From assembly GCA_964358485.1 (NCBI GenBank), contig CAYHPY010000160.1, positions 1-5,961 on the forward strand: DNA of 5,961 bases, read 5' to 3'. The position numbers and the translations under genes were made by a program. The DNA comes from CAYHPY01 sp964358485. Its GTDB lineage: Bacteria > Elusimicrobiota > Elusimicrobia > UBA1565 > UBA9628. Of this stretch, positions 1 to 5,609 are shown piece after piece. Every line of letters starts with the position of its first letter. Position 1 is the first letter of the stretch. The notes under the pieces were generated by a model. The model was given only the letters and a program-made list of their open reading frames with translations. It was not told where the DNA came from and made no database searches.

Positions 1-66
1 ATCAGCGCCACCCCGGATGTCGGGCGCTTGGAACGAAAACCCCGGGAACTGGGAGTGGTCAGGCCA

Positions 67-95
67 TTGACTTCAGGAGTCCGGGGAGCAATACT
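67..95 (+). promoter_or_regulatory. Putative sigma70-like promoter, short leader
   Basis: TTGACT at 67-72 (five of six to the -35 consensus) is followed after 17 bases by AATACT at 90-95 (four of six to the -10 consensus). The predicted transcription start is about base 102, only about three bases before the ATG at 105, so the message would be nearly leaderless. This agrees with the lack of a proper Shine-Dalgarno sequence (only a GGGGG run) just before that ATG. It rests on motif match and spacing only, and the -10 is weak. Confidence 0.4.
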
Positions 96-104
96 TCGGG
101 GGCC

Positions 105-1013
105 ATGAACGCCCCGAGGATCGTCCTTCTTCCCGGTTTTGAGCGGGACTGCCGCCGTTCCTTCGCCGCGAGCGGTCGGGGGATGCTGTTCATGGTCGCG
201 GCGGCGGCGGTGACCGCCGCCGCCTTCGGCTCGCTCTATGCGGGGTTCCAGTTTTACCGGCCGCTCATCGTCGCGCTCATCGCGCCGTTGCCGATCCTCG
301 GACGGTGGGTCGAGCCGCTCAACTTCATCCCCCTCGGGGCGTGCGCGTTGGCGCAGGGCTGGCTGATCGGCAAGGCCGGCCTTCTGGGAGGGACCCGCCA
401 CAACGGGCCCCTCATTGCTTTCGGGTTCCTGGGAGGGTGGCTGACGCTCCACTGGTCCTGGGCGTTTTACCTCCGGCTGCTCGGGGGGCAGGCTTGGGCC
501 GTCTCTCCCTTCGGACTTCTTTCAGCCGTCAACGCCCTGGCGGTGGAGCATCCTCCCTGGTCCACCGGCCTGATTTCCTTGGAGAGCGGCTACAAAGTCG
601 TATGGGCCCTGGAGGCCTTGGCGATCCTCGGCGGGGCCGCCCTGAATCCGGCGCTCATCGCTCAGGGCCCTTGGTGCGAGCGCTGCCGCCGGACGCTTTC
701 CTTGGAGCGGAGATTCGTCGACCTTTGGGGAATCCCCGACCCCGCGAAGTTTGCGGCCGCCGTCCGGGGGGGAGACCTTTCCCCGTTTCTGGATATCAAA
801 CTGCTGCCGGGCAAGCCCGACCGATTCTTTATGGTCCGGTTCTGGAAGTGCCGGTCCTGCCAGGTTCTGAGCGCCGTGAGCGTCGCCGCCTCCGAAAGGG
901 TCGGCGGCTCCATCGGGGCGGAAACCCCTTTGATCGAGGGGCTGACCCTGAACTGGGAGGCCTATGATTGGCTCTTGGAGCGGCTCTCGGGGCTCAGAAG
1001 TTCCTGGGGATGA
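105..1013 (+). CDS. Multi-pass membrane protein with C-terminal CxxC pair (unknown)
   Basis: I do not recognise this 302-residue protein. The first half is strongly hydrophobic, with likely membrane segments near residues 28-48, 50-66, 73-95, 102-125 and 163-186, so it should sit in the inner membrane. After the last segment comes a soluble tail of about 115 residues with CERC at 191-194 and CRSC at 249-252, which could form a zinc ribbon. The tail ends in a tryptophan- and leucine-rich stretch around residues 284-295. The ATG at 105 fits a short-leader promoter; Met27 (base 183) is an alternative. The frame stays open upstream to the window edge, so a longer product is possible if a non-ATG start is used. 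The stop overlaps the next start as ATGA, which suggests translational coupling. A degenerate copy of the last codons lies at 1926-1960, so related copies have existed nearby. The role is unknown; membrane-anchored sensing or scaffolding would be a guess. Confidence 0.75.
   Translation: MNAPRIVLLPGFERDCRRSFAASGRGMLFMVAAAAVTAAAFGSLYAGFQFYRPLIVALIAPLPILGRWVEPLNFIPLGACALAQGWLIGKAGLLGGTRHNGPLIAFGFLGGWLTLHWSWAFYLRLLGGQAWAVSPFGLLSAVNALAVEHPPWSTGLISLESGYKVVWALEALAILGGAALNPALIAQGPWCERCRRTLSLERRFVDLWGIPDPAKFAAAVRGGDLSPFLDIKLLPGKPDRFFMVRFWKCRSCQVLSAVSVAASERVGGSIGAETPLIEGLTLNWEAYDWLLERLSGLRSSWG
200..224. repeat. 25-base near-perfect palindrome in coding sequence
   Basis: Two perfectly complementary 12-base arms (200-211 and 213-224), built from GGC/GCC triplets, surround a single central G at 212. 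They encode the alanine-rich start of the first membrane segment of the gene at 105-1013. In RNA the arms could form a GC-rich stem, with the loop opened by a few pairs, about 95 bases into the message. It may simply follow from alanine codon choice on both sides of a Val-Thr pair. Confidence 0.6.
956..990 (+). repeat. 35-bp segment duplicated at 1926-1960
   Basis: This stretch encodes the conserved-looking tail EAYDWLLERLS of the membrane protein at 105-1013. It aligns without gaps to 1926-1960 at a constant offset of 970 bases, with 31 of 35 positions identical by eye. The four differences are at 962, 972, 978 and 983. All are transitions, with G or C here and A or T in the other copy. Similarity stops on both sides. 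This is the intact, in-gene copy. Confidence 0.8.
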
Positions 1014-1351
1014 TCGAACTCCCAATCTTTCTGGCGGTTTGCCCCGGCCTGGGGCGCCTTCAGCGGACTCCGGTGATTTTTGAGCGCGCCGCCGTTTTGG
1101 CGGTAGTCGCCATCGTTCTGTCCGCCTGTTCCGTCCCCGACCCCGAGTCCGGCCGCGTCCCCTGGGTGTTCGGGAACGTCTCGCCGGAGGATCGTTCCCG
1201 CGGCGTGCCTTTTTATACCCGGGGACCTGCGTTCTGGGACAACCCCGGCTGGGGCCGCCCCGTGGAGGTCCTCGAGTGGACCGGGGAGGCCTTCCCTATC
1301 CGCCTGGACGGCCGCCGCGTCGAGCCCCTGGGGGGCGCGCGCCTAGTTTAG
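1010..1351 (+). CDS. Small putative lipoprotein (unknown)
   Basis: Counted from ATG 1010 this is 113 residues, and I recognise no family. A hydrophobic run ends in the lipobox LSAC, with the cysteine codon at 1127-1129, so signal peptidase II processing and lipid anchoring are likely. The mature part is about 74 residues, rich in Pro, Gly, Trp and Arg, without repeats or cysteines. The start is uncertain. ATG 1010 overlaps the upstream stop as ATGA and suits translational coupling but gives a long 39-residue leader. GTG 1073 gives a typical 18-residue lipoprotein signal without coupling. TTG 968 has a GGGAGG seven bases upstream, but that sits inside coding sequence of the preceding gene. The gene lies between a membrane protein and a zinc-ribbon gene on the same strand and is probably co-transcribed with the former. 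Its function is unknown. Confidence 0.6.
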   Translation: MIELPIFLAVCPGLGRLQRTPVIFERAAVLAVVAIVLSACSVPDPESGRVPWVFGNVSPEDRSRGVPFYTRGPAFWDNPGWGRPVEVLEWTGEAFPIRLDGRRVEPLGGARLV

Positions 1352-1410
1352 CGGCCCGGTCTTGGCCCGGTCGGATTGGCCGCGCCCGTGGAATTTGCTA
1401 CCGTCTCGCC

Positions 1411-1833
1411 ATGAAATGCCCGAAATGCCCCGGAGGGAAGTTGGCCGCGGTGGAGGTTCACGCCCGCGACCGCAGTCAACCGGGACTCGACGCCGTGGTC
1501 CCGGTGCGCCTGGAGCAGTGCTCCACCTGCGGCGGCGTCTGGTTCGACGCGGACGAACTGCGGCGCTGCCTGGACGGCGGCGTGGCTCCCCTGGAGCACC
1601 CGGAACTGCACCCGGAAACCAAGGCGGCCCATGACGCCGCCACGGCTCATTGCCCCCGGTGCGAGGCGGCGCTGGAGAAGGGCCCGGTCCCGGGCAGCCC
1701 GAACTTGTCGGCCGATTCCTGCCCGAAATGCTCCGGCCTTTGGCTGGACGGGGGAGAGATGGCGCGGGCGGGCGGGGCGAGCGCGCCGCTGGCCGACCGA
1801 CTGAAATCCTTCTTCGGCTCGATCAAGCCTTAG
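1411..1833 (+). CDS. Double zinc-ribbon protein (zf-TFIIB type)
   Basis: This 140-residue protein is made of two zinc ribbons. The first has Cys3/Cys6 and Cys37/Cys40, the second Cys81/Cys84 and Cys104/Cys107. Both second halves carry the hallmark of the zf-TFIIB (transcription factor zinc-finger) family, CxxCxGxWxDxxE: CSTCGGVWFDADEL and CPKCSGLWLDGGEM. The family is widespread in bacteria and mostly uncharacterised; despite the name, no transcription role is shown for most members. The C-terminus (about 118-140) has no cysteines, is basic near the end, and has no membrane segment. ATG 1411 is chosen because the first CxxC begins two residues later. The frame is open back to 1276, but that stretch is low-complexity and overlaps the lipoprotein gene. 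No Shine-Dalgarno sequence precedes the start. It lies 59 bases after the lipoprotein gene and may be in the same transcript or have its own short-leader promoter. Confidence 0.85.
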   Translation: MKCPKCPGGKLAAVEVHARDRSQPGLDAVVPVRLEQCSTCGGVWFDADELRRCLDGGVAPLEHPELHPETKAAHDAATAHCPRCEAALEKGPVPGSPNLSADSCPKCSGLWLDGGEMARAGGASAPLADRLKSFFGSIKP

Positions 1834-1861
1834 CGCCCAGGGGCCCCGCATTGTCCGTCCC

Positions 1862-1898
1862 GGAGGGAAAATCAATGGGGGCGCACTTCACGGGATAA
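1862..1898 (+). other. Shine-Dalgarno plus 7-codon mini-ORF
   Basis: GGAGGG at 1862-1867 is followed after seven bases by ATG at 1875, then six more codons and TAA at 1896-1898, giving MGAHFTG. It is the best ribosome-binding site in the window, yet it leads to almost nothing. It could be the leftover start of a deleted gene, a tiny peptide, or chance in GC-rich DNA. The fossil of the membrane-protein tail begins 28 bases later in another frame. Confidence 0.3.
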
Positions 1899-1923
1899 GA
1901 ACAGGGGTTTTGCCGGGTGCGGA

Positions 1924-1961
1924 TTGGAGGCTTATGATTGGTTCTTGAAGCGACTCTCGGC
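1924..1961 (+). pseudogene. Fossil of a membrane-protein paralogue 3' end
   Basis: Translated on the plus strand from 1924 this reads LEAYDWFLKRLSA, matching the tail EAYDWLLERLS of the membrane protein at 105-1013. The DNA match covers 1926-1960 with 31 of 35 bases identical and no gaps. The four differences are all transitions, with A or T here against G or C in the intact gene, which looks like decay in this copy. Nothing recognisable of the rest of that gene is left upstream, and downstream the sequence becomes the kinase. On the minus strand the same bases supply the stop codon (1932-1934) and about the last nine residues of the histidine kinase. The likely history is deletion or recombination within a tandem paralogue, leaving its tail fused to the kinase 3' end. 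Confidence 0.65.
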
Positions 1962-3407
1962 GCCGATTTGGCCCAGCGGGACGGTAAAGCGGAAGGTCGA
2001 ACCCCGCCCGGGCTCGCTTTCCGCCCAAAGGCGGCCTCCCTGCGCCTCGACCAGGCGCTTGGCGATGGCCAGCCCCAGCCCGGTGCTTTTTTCTCCCCCG
2101 GCGGGTTTTGCCCTCCCGCGCCCGAAAGGCTCGAAGAGCCCCGAGATCTCAGGAGCGGAAAGTCCGGGGCCCTGGTCGGCGACCGAGACCGTGATCGCCT
2201 CAGGGTCGGCCGAGGCCGACACGGTCACCCGGGTTCCGGAGGGGGAGAATTTCAACGCGTTGCCGACGAGGTTGTCGATGACCTGCCTCAGCCGGTCGGG
2301 GTCCAGGGAGAGCGACGCCGGCAAGGCGGCGGAGAGGTCCTCCTCCAGGGAAATCCCCCTCTTTTGGGCCGCGAGCCGATGGCCCCCAAGGCATAGACGG
2401 AGAAAAGCCGCCAGGTCCACGGGCCGGGGCCGGAGCGTCACCACCCCGGCCTCGATGGCGCTGACGTCGAGCAGGTCGTCGACGAGAATCCTCATCCCGT
2501 CGGCGCCGGAGGCCAGCTCCTTCAAGACCTCCGCCTGGCGTGATGTCAGCGGGCCGTGAATCCCGTCCAGGAGCGTTTCGGCGGCCATCAAAACCCTCCC
2601 GATGGGGCCGCGCAGGTCGTGGGCGGCCATCCCCAGGAAGCGGTTCTTGAGCCGGTCGAGCTCCAGGAGGCGTTGGTACAGGCGGCTTTTCTCGACGATC
2701 AGAGAAAGCTGGCCGGCGATCTCCTTGAACATGGCGATGTGGGCGTCCCGGTATGCGTCGCGACGCATGCTGGAAAAGAACATGAAGCCCACGGGCTTTC
2801 CCATGACGAGCAGCGGGCAGGTTAGATTCGACCGCATTCCCTCGGCGACGATGCGGCGCGTGGAGTCCGAGGCCGGGTGCTCGCGCAGGTAGAGTTCGAG
2901 ATCGTTGATGATTCGGGGCTGTTTGCGGGCCAGGACGGTTTCCAGGCTGCTTCCCTTGAGCGCCGCCGTGAATCCGGTGCCAAGGTGGATCTCGGAGGCC
3001 TCGCTGCGCGCCCAACGAGCTCGCACCTCGCCCCGTTCCGGGTCGATGAGCGAGAAACCGATGCGGTCATACGGCAAAAACGGGCGGAAAGACTGGTAGA
3101 CGTGCTCCAGAACCTCGTCCAATAGGTACCCCGAATTGATCTTTTCGGTGACCTCGGCCAGCGCCTGGATTTCGGCGAAGCGCTTTTCCAGCGCCCTTCC
3201 CAGGGATCGAAGCGCCGCGGCCAGGCGGGAAATGTCGTCCCCGTCTCCGCCGGGGACCGGCGTGTCGAAATGCCCCCGACTCATTTCGCGGGCCGCGCGC
3301 GCGAGGTCCGATATCCGTGGATCGGTCATGGCGGGGGTCCCGAGAGGTTCTGAAAGCGGAGGACGCAACGATTTGACCCCGCCCGGGAGGGAATATGAGT
3401 GAGCCAT
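1932..3407 (-). CDS. Soluble HAMP-GAF sensor histidine kinase
   Basis: This 491-residue sensor kinase should autophosphorylate on a histidine and pass the phosphate to a response regulator, none of which is in the window. Residues about 30-75 resemble a HAMP linker and 76-90 a connecting helix. A GAF-type sensor domain covers about 92-240. A HisKA domain follows with the H-box HDLRGP (phospho-acceptor His263). The ATPase domain shows the N-box DNLVGNALKFSP (375-389 region, Asn379 and Asn383), G1 DQGPGL at 411-416, the F-box LFEPF, and G2 STGLGLA at 441-447. All core motifs are intact. No membrane segment precedes the HAMP-like part, so the protein should be cytosolic, which is odd for HAMP. 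The start is uncertain: ATG 3407 gives a Pro-rich 26-residue lead, while Met27 (3329) starts closer to the domain; neither has a clear Shine-Dalgarno. The final residues AESRFKNQS are read through the fossil repeat and are unlikely to belong to the ancestral kinase. Confidence 0.93.
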   Translation of the reverse strand: MAHSYSLPGGVKSLRPPLSEPLGTPAMTDPRISDLARAAREMSRGHFDTPVPGGDGDDISRLAAALRSLGRALEKRFAEIQALAEVTEKINSGYLLDEVLEHVYQSFRPFLPYDRIGFSLIDPERGEVRARWARSEASEIHLGTGFTAALKGSSLETVLARKQPRIINDLELYLREHPASDSTRRIVAEGMRSNLTCPLLVMGKPVGFMFFSSMRRDAYRDAHIAMFKEIAGQLSLIVEKSRLYQRLLELDRLKNRFLGMAAHDLRGPIGRVLMAAETLLDGIHGPLTSRQAEVLKELASGADGMRILVDDLLDVSAIEAGVVTLRPRPVDLAAFLRLCLGGHRLAAQKRGISLEEDLSAALPASLSLDPDRLRQVIDNLVGNALKFSPSGTRVTVSASADPEAITVSVADQGPGLSAPEISGLFEPFGRGRAKPAGGEKSTGLGLAIAKRLVEAQGGRLWAESEPGRGSTFRFTVPLGQIGAESRFKNQS

Positions 3408-3435
3408 TGATTTTTTTGGCCTTGGGGCTTATAAT
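3407..3435 (+). promoter_or_regulatory. Strong sigma70-like promoter, predicted leaderless
   Basis: TTGATT at 3407-3412 and a perfect TATAAT at 3430-3435 are separated by the optimal 17 bases. Transcription should start about seven bases past the -10, at or next to base 3442, which is the A of the caspase gene's ATG. The mRNA would then be leaderless, and no Shine-Dalgarno sequence is present. The -35 box touches the first codon of the divergent kinase gene (ATG complement at 3405-3407). The -10 region also reads TATAAG on the minus strand (3433-3428), which could serve the kinase with about 14 bases of leader, though no matching minus-strand -35 is visible. Confidence 0.7.
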
Positions 3436-3441
3436 CCCGGT

Positions 3442-4866
3442 ATGAAAACCCTCCTCTTCCTATCCATGACGCTCGCCGTCCGGCCGGCCATGGCGGCGGG
3501 GGACCCCCTGGAGGAGGCCGCCGACCGCTGCCAGGTCGAGGACCTGGCCCGGATGTTCGACTCGGGGGAGGCGCAGGCCAACCCCGCGGGCTGGAGCAAG
3601 CCCCTGATCCATCGGATCGCGCGGGGGATGTTCTGCCTGGACTCGTCTCGCCACGAGGCGGCCTTGACGCTGGCGCTCGACCGGGGGCTCAAGGTGGACA
3701 CCCGGGGGCCCTACAGCCGCACCACCTTGGGCGAGGTGGTCATCTTCCCCGCCAAAACCGGGATCGTCGAGCTCCTCCTGGCCCGAGCCGCGGCCGTGGA
3801 CGCCAAGGATTCCTCCGGAAACACGGCGCTCTTCCACGCCACCTTGCACGGCGCCATCAACAACATCAAGGTCCTGCTCCGCGCCGGGGCCGATCCCAAG
3901 ACGGTCAATAAGTGGGGCCAGACTCCGCTCGACTGGGCCAAAAAGGAGAATCAAGAGGACGCCGCCGAGATCCTGACCGCGGCGCTGGCCGGAAAACTGC
4001 CCGCTGCCCCGCCCAAGGCCCTGGTCCGCTCCCCGGCCGCGCCTCCCGCCGCCGAGCGGGTCAAGGCCCCCGCGGTCCGCTCCGCCCAGCCGGAGGTCGA
4101 ACCTCCCGGCTTTCGCCTGCCGCCCCGGCCCGACGATTTCGCCTTGGTCGTGGGGGTGGAGTCTTACTCCAACGAGCTTCCGCGCGCCGACTACGCCGAG
4201 CGCGACGCCGAGGCGGTGCGGGCGCATCTGGTCGCCCTGGGCGTGCCGGAGCGCAACGTCAAGGCCCTCACGGGCGCCAAGGCGACGCGGGGCCAATTGG
4301 AGGCCTACCTGGAGGATTGGCTCCCGCGCATGGCCAAGCCCGGGGGGCGGGTCTATTTCTATTTCTCGGGGCACGGGGCACCGGACCCCAAGACGGGGGA
4401 GGCCTTCCTGGTCCCGGTCGACGGCGACCCAAAATTTTTGGCCCGCACGGCCTTCCCGCTCAAGCGGCTGTACTCGGACTTGGCCGCCTTAAAGGCGGCC
4501 ACGGTGATCGTGGCCCTGGACTCCTGCTTCTCCGGGAGCGGGGGGCGTTCGGTCCTGGCGGCGGGGACCCGCCCCTTGGTCAACAAGGTGGAGGCCCCGG
4601 TTCCCGCCGGAGGGCGCTTGACGGTCTTTACCGCCACCTCGGCGGCTGAGACGACCGGCACCCTGGCCGAGCGCCGCCACGGCATCTTCACCTACCACTT
4701 CCTCAAGGGCCTGCGGGACGCCGCGGGCAAGCCCGGGGCGTCCTTGACGGCCCAGGGGCTTTACGAGAAACTCAAGCCCTCGGTCCAGGACGAGGCCGCG
4801 CGGCAGAACCGGGACCAGACCCCGGGGCTGGCCGGCCCCGGCGGGGTGGATTTGCTCGGACGCTAG
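3442..4866 (+). CDS. Exported ankyrin-repeat caspase-like protease (peptidase C14)
   Basis: This 474-residue protein has three parts. Residues 1-19 form a Sec-type signal peptide (Lys2, hydrophobic core, likely cleavage after AMA at 17-19), so it should act outside the cytoplasm. Residues about 72-185 carry ankyrin repeats; the clearest run at 125-157 (SGNTALFHATLHG, then VLLRAGADP) and 158-184 (WGQTPLDWA). A Pro/Ala-rich linker covers about 186-230. Residues about 232-470 form a caspase-fold domain of peptidase family C14. The catalytic dyad is visible: His311 in YFSGHG and Cys362 in ALDSCFSG, each after a hydrophobic strand. ADYAERDAEAV (249-259) and the NRDQTP stretch near the end are also typical of bacterial caspase homologues. 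Such proteases usually cut after basic residues, but specificity cannot be read here. Ankyrin repeats probably bind a partner protein. It is divergent from the histidine kinase across only 34 bases, so co-regulation is plausible. Confidence 0.92.
   Translation: MKTLLFLSMTLAVRPAMAAGDPLEEAADRCQVEDLARMFDSGEAQANPAGWSKPLIHRIARGMFCLDSSRHEAALTLALDRGLKVDTRGPYSRTTLGEVVIFPAKTGIVELLLARAAAVDAKDSSGNTALFHATLHGAINNIKVLLRAGADPKTVNKWGQTPLDWAKKENQEDAAEILTAALAGKLPAAPPKALVRSPAAPPAAERVKAPAVRSAQPEVEPPGFRLPPRPDDFALVVGVESYSNELPRADYAERDAEAVRAHLVALGVPERNVKALTGAKATRGQLEAYLEDWLPRMAKPGGRVYFYFSGHGAPDPKTGEAFLVPVDGDPKFLARTAFPLKRLYSDLAALKAATVIVALDSCFSGSGGRSVLAAGTRPLVNKVEAPVPAGGRLTVFTATSAAETTGTLAERRHGIFTYHFLKGLRDAAGKPGASLTAQGLYEKLKPSVQDEAARQNRDQTPGLAGPGGVDLLGR
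4481..4501. repeat. 21-base palindrome inside the caspase domain
   Basis: Two perfectly complementary 10-base arms (4481-4490 TGGCCGCCTT and 4492-4501 AAGGCGGCCA) flank a single A at 4491. It lies in coding sequence for residues about 347-354 of the caspase-like protein, some 25 bases before the catalytic cysteine codon. It might be an odd-centred protein-binding site or just reflect alanine codons on both sides of Leu-Lys. Confidence 0.6.
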
Positions 4867-4948
4867 GCCGGCCGGAGCACTAGCGGCGGTACTCGTCCTT
4901 TGATTCCCGTTGTCTGGGTTCCGGCGAAATACCCGCGATCCCGCGCCG

Positions 4949-5533
4949 CTAATAACGCGCGATAATGGCCTTGAACTCGGGGGTCTCGTTGAGCCCCTGA
5001 AGGAAATGGCCGTCCTCGTTGGGGTCGTAAACGAGGCGCTTGAGGCGCAGGACCTCGGCGCTGCCGTTCTTGAGGCAGAGGTCCAGGTTGTGGAGCGCCC
5101 GCCGCTTGTCGCGCCTGTGCCCCCACCAGTAGTTCATCAGATTGCAGTAGGGGTGGTGGAAGTCGTCGTTGAGGGCGACGACGGCGTCCAGGTCGGCCTT
5201 GGACTCCTTCCACTTCCCGAGCCACTGATAATAGTAGCCGCGGTTGTTGAGGGCCGTGGCGTTCTCGGGGTTGAGGGCCAAGGCGGAGCCGCAATCGGCG
5301 ACCGCCTTGTCCCATTGACGGAGTTCGGAGTAGGCCACGCCCCGGTTGATGAAAATGATCTCCAGGCGCGGGTTGTACTTGGCGGCCTCGGTGTAGAGGG
5401 CGATGCGCTTCTTGGAGTCCGGCTCTTTTTGGGCGCGGATGACGAGGTTTTGGGCGATGGCCCGGTTCTTGGCGATGTCGCCGGTCTGGGCGCGGGCTCC
5501 GGCGGCCAGGAGGCAGAGGAGGACGGTCAACAT
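4949..5533 (-). CDS. Exported TPR-repeat protein (unknown)
   Basis: This 194-residue protein starts with a short hydrophobic leader ending AGARA, with likely signal peptidase I cleavage after residue 15. Tetratricopeptide repeats follow: a partial one around 25-56, clear ones at about 58-91 (FINRGVAYSELRQWDKAVAD, then ALALNP) and 92-125 (ALNNRGYYYQWLGKWKESKADL), and a degenerate one at about 126-160. The C-terminus is unassigned. TPRs form helical protein-binding surfaces, and small exported ones often act in envelope assembly; the partner is unknown. The leader lacks the usual Lys or Arg at its N-terminus. No alternative start exists, because an in-frame TAG lies six codons upstream with no start codon between. 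The gene is convergent with the caspase gene (82 bases apart) and lies 132 bases downstream of the CoA-transferase gene on the same strand, with an AT-rich promoter region between them. No Shine-Dalgarno is evident. Confidence 0.85.
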   Translation of the reverse strand: MLTVLLCLLAAGARAQTGDIAKNRAIAQNLVIRAQKEPDSKKRIALYTEAAKYNPRLEIIFINRGVAYSELRQWDKAVADCGSALALNPENATALNNRGYYYQWLGKWKESKADLDAVVALNDDFHHPYCNLMNYWWGHRRDKRRALHNLDLCLKNGSAEVLRLKRLVYDPNEDGHFLQGLNETPEFKAIIARY

Positions 5534-5569
5534 TCTCGATTTTTCGGCCTAGGTCGGGGTCTGTCCAGC

Positions 5570-5609
5570 ATTGTAACTGAGATTTACATCCTGTAATACA
5601 AAATGTCAA
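5570..5609 (-). promoter_or_regulatory. AT-rich promoter region of the TPR gene
   Basis: On the minus strand TTGACA (5609-5604) is a perfect -35 box. At 17 bases it meets only a poor -10 (TAAATC, 5586-5581). A better -10, TACAAT (5575-5570), lies 28 bases away and would start transcription near 5563, leaving about 30 bases of leader before the ATG at 5533. Which pair is used cannot be decided. The region is strikingly AT-rich against its surroundings, as expected for a promoter. Confidence 0.5.

Noticed and set aside
1..108. An open plus-strand frame from the left edge ending in TGA at 106-108, overlapping ATG 105 as ATGA, as if an upstream gene ended here.
   Set aside because: The 35 residues (Pro-, Arg- and Gly-rich) have no recognisable character, and another plus frame is equally open to the edge. 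A promoter-like TTGACT/AATACT also lies inside, which argues for an intergenic stretch. More upstream sequence would decide.
1376..1404. Promoter for the zinc-ribbon gene (TTGGCC, 17 bases, TACCGT).
   Set aside because: The -35 matches four of six and the -10 only three of six. It could be real given the short-leader pattern nearby, but the match is too weak to list as a feature.
1276..1410. Upstream extension of the zinc-ribbon gene to the start codon at 1276.
   Set aside because: The added 45 residues are Arg/Gly/Pro-rich shadow sequence overlapping the lipoprotein gene, while ATG 1411 places the first CxxC right at the N-terminus, as usual for this family.
3460..4374. Long minus-strand open frame (304 codons) opposite the ankyrin-caspase gene, and similar long frames opposite the kinase and TPR genes.
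   Set aside because: These are Gly/Arg/Gln-rich antisense readings typical of high-GC DNA, without motifs, while the opposite strand carries clear domains.
4866..4948. Terminator for the convergent caspase and TPR genes, including GGCCGGCC at 4866-4873.
   Set aside because: No stem with a following T run is visible on either strand; the palindrome is short and expected in GC-rich DNA.
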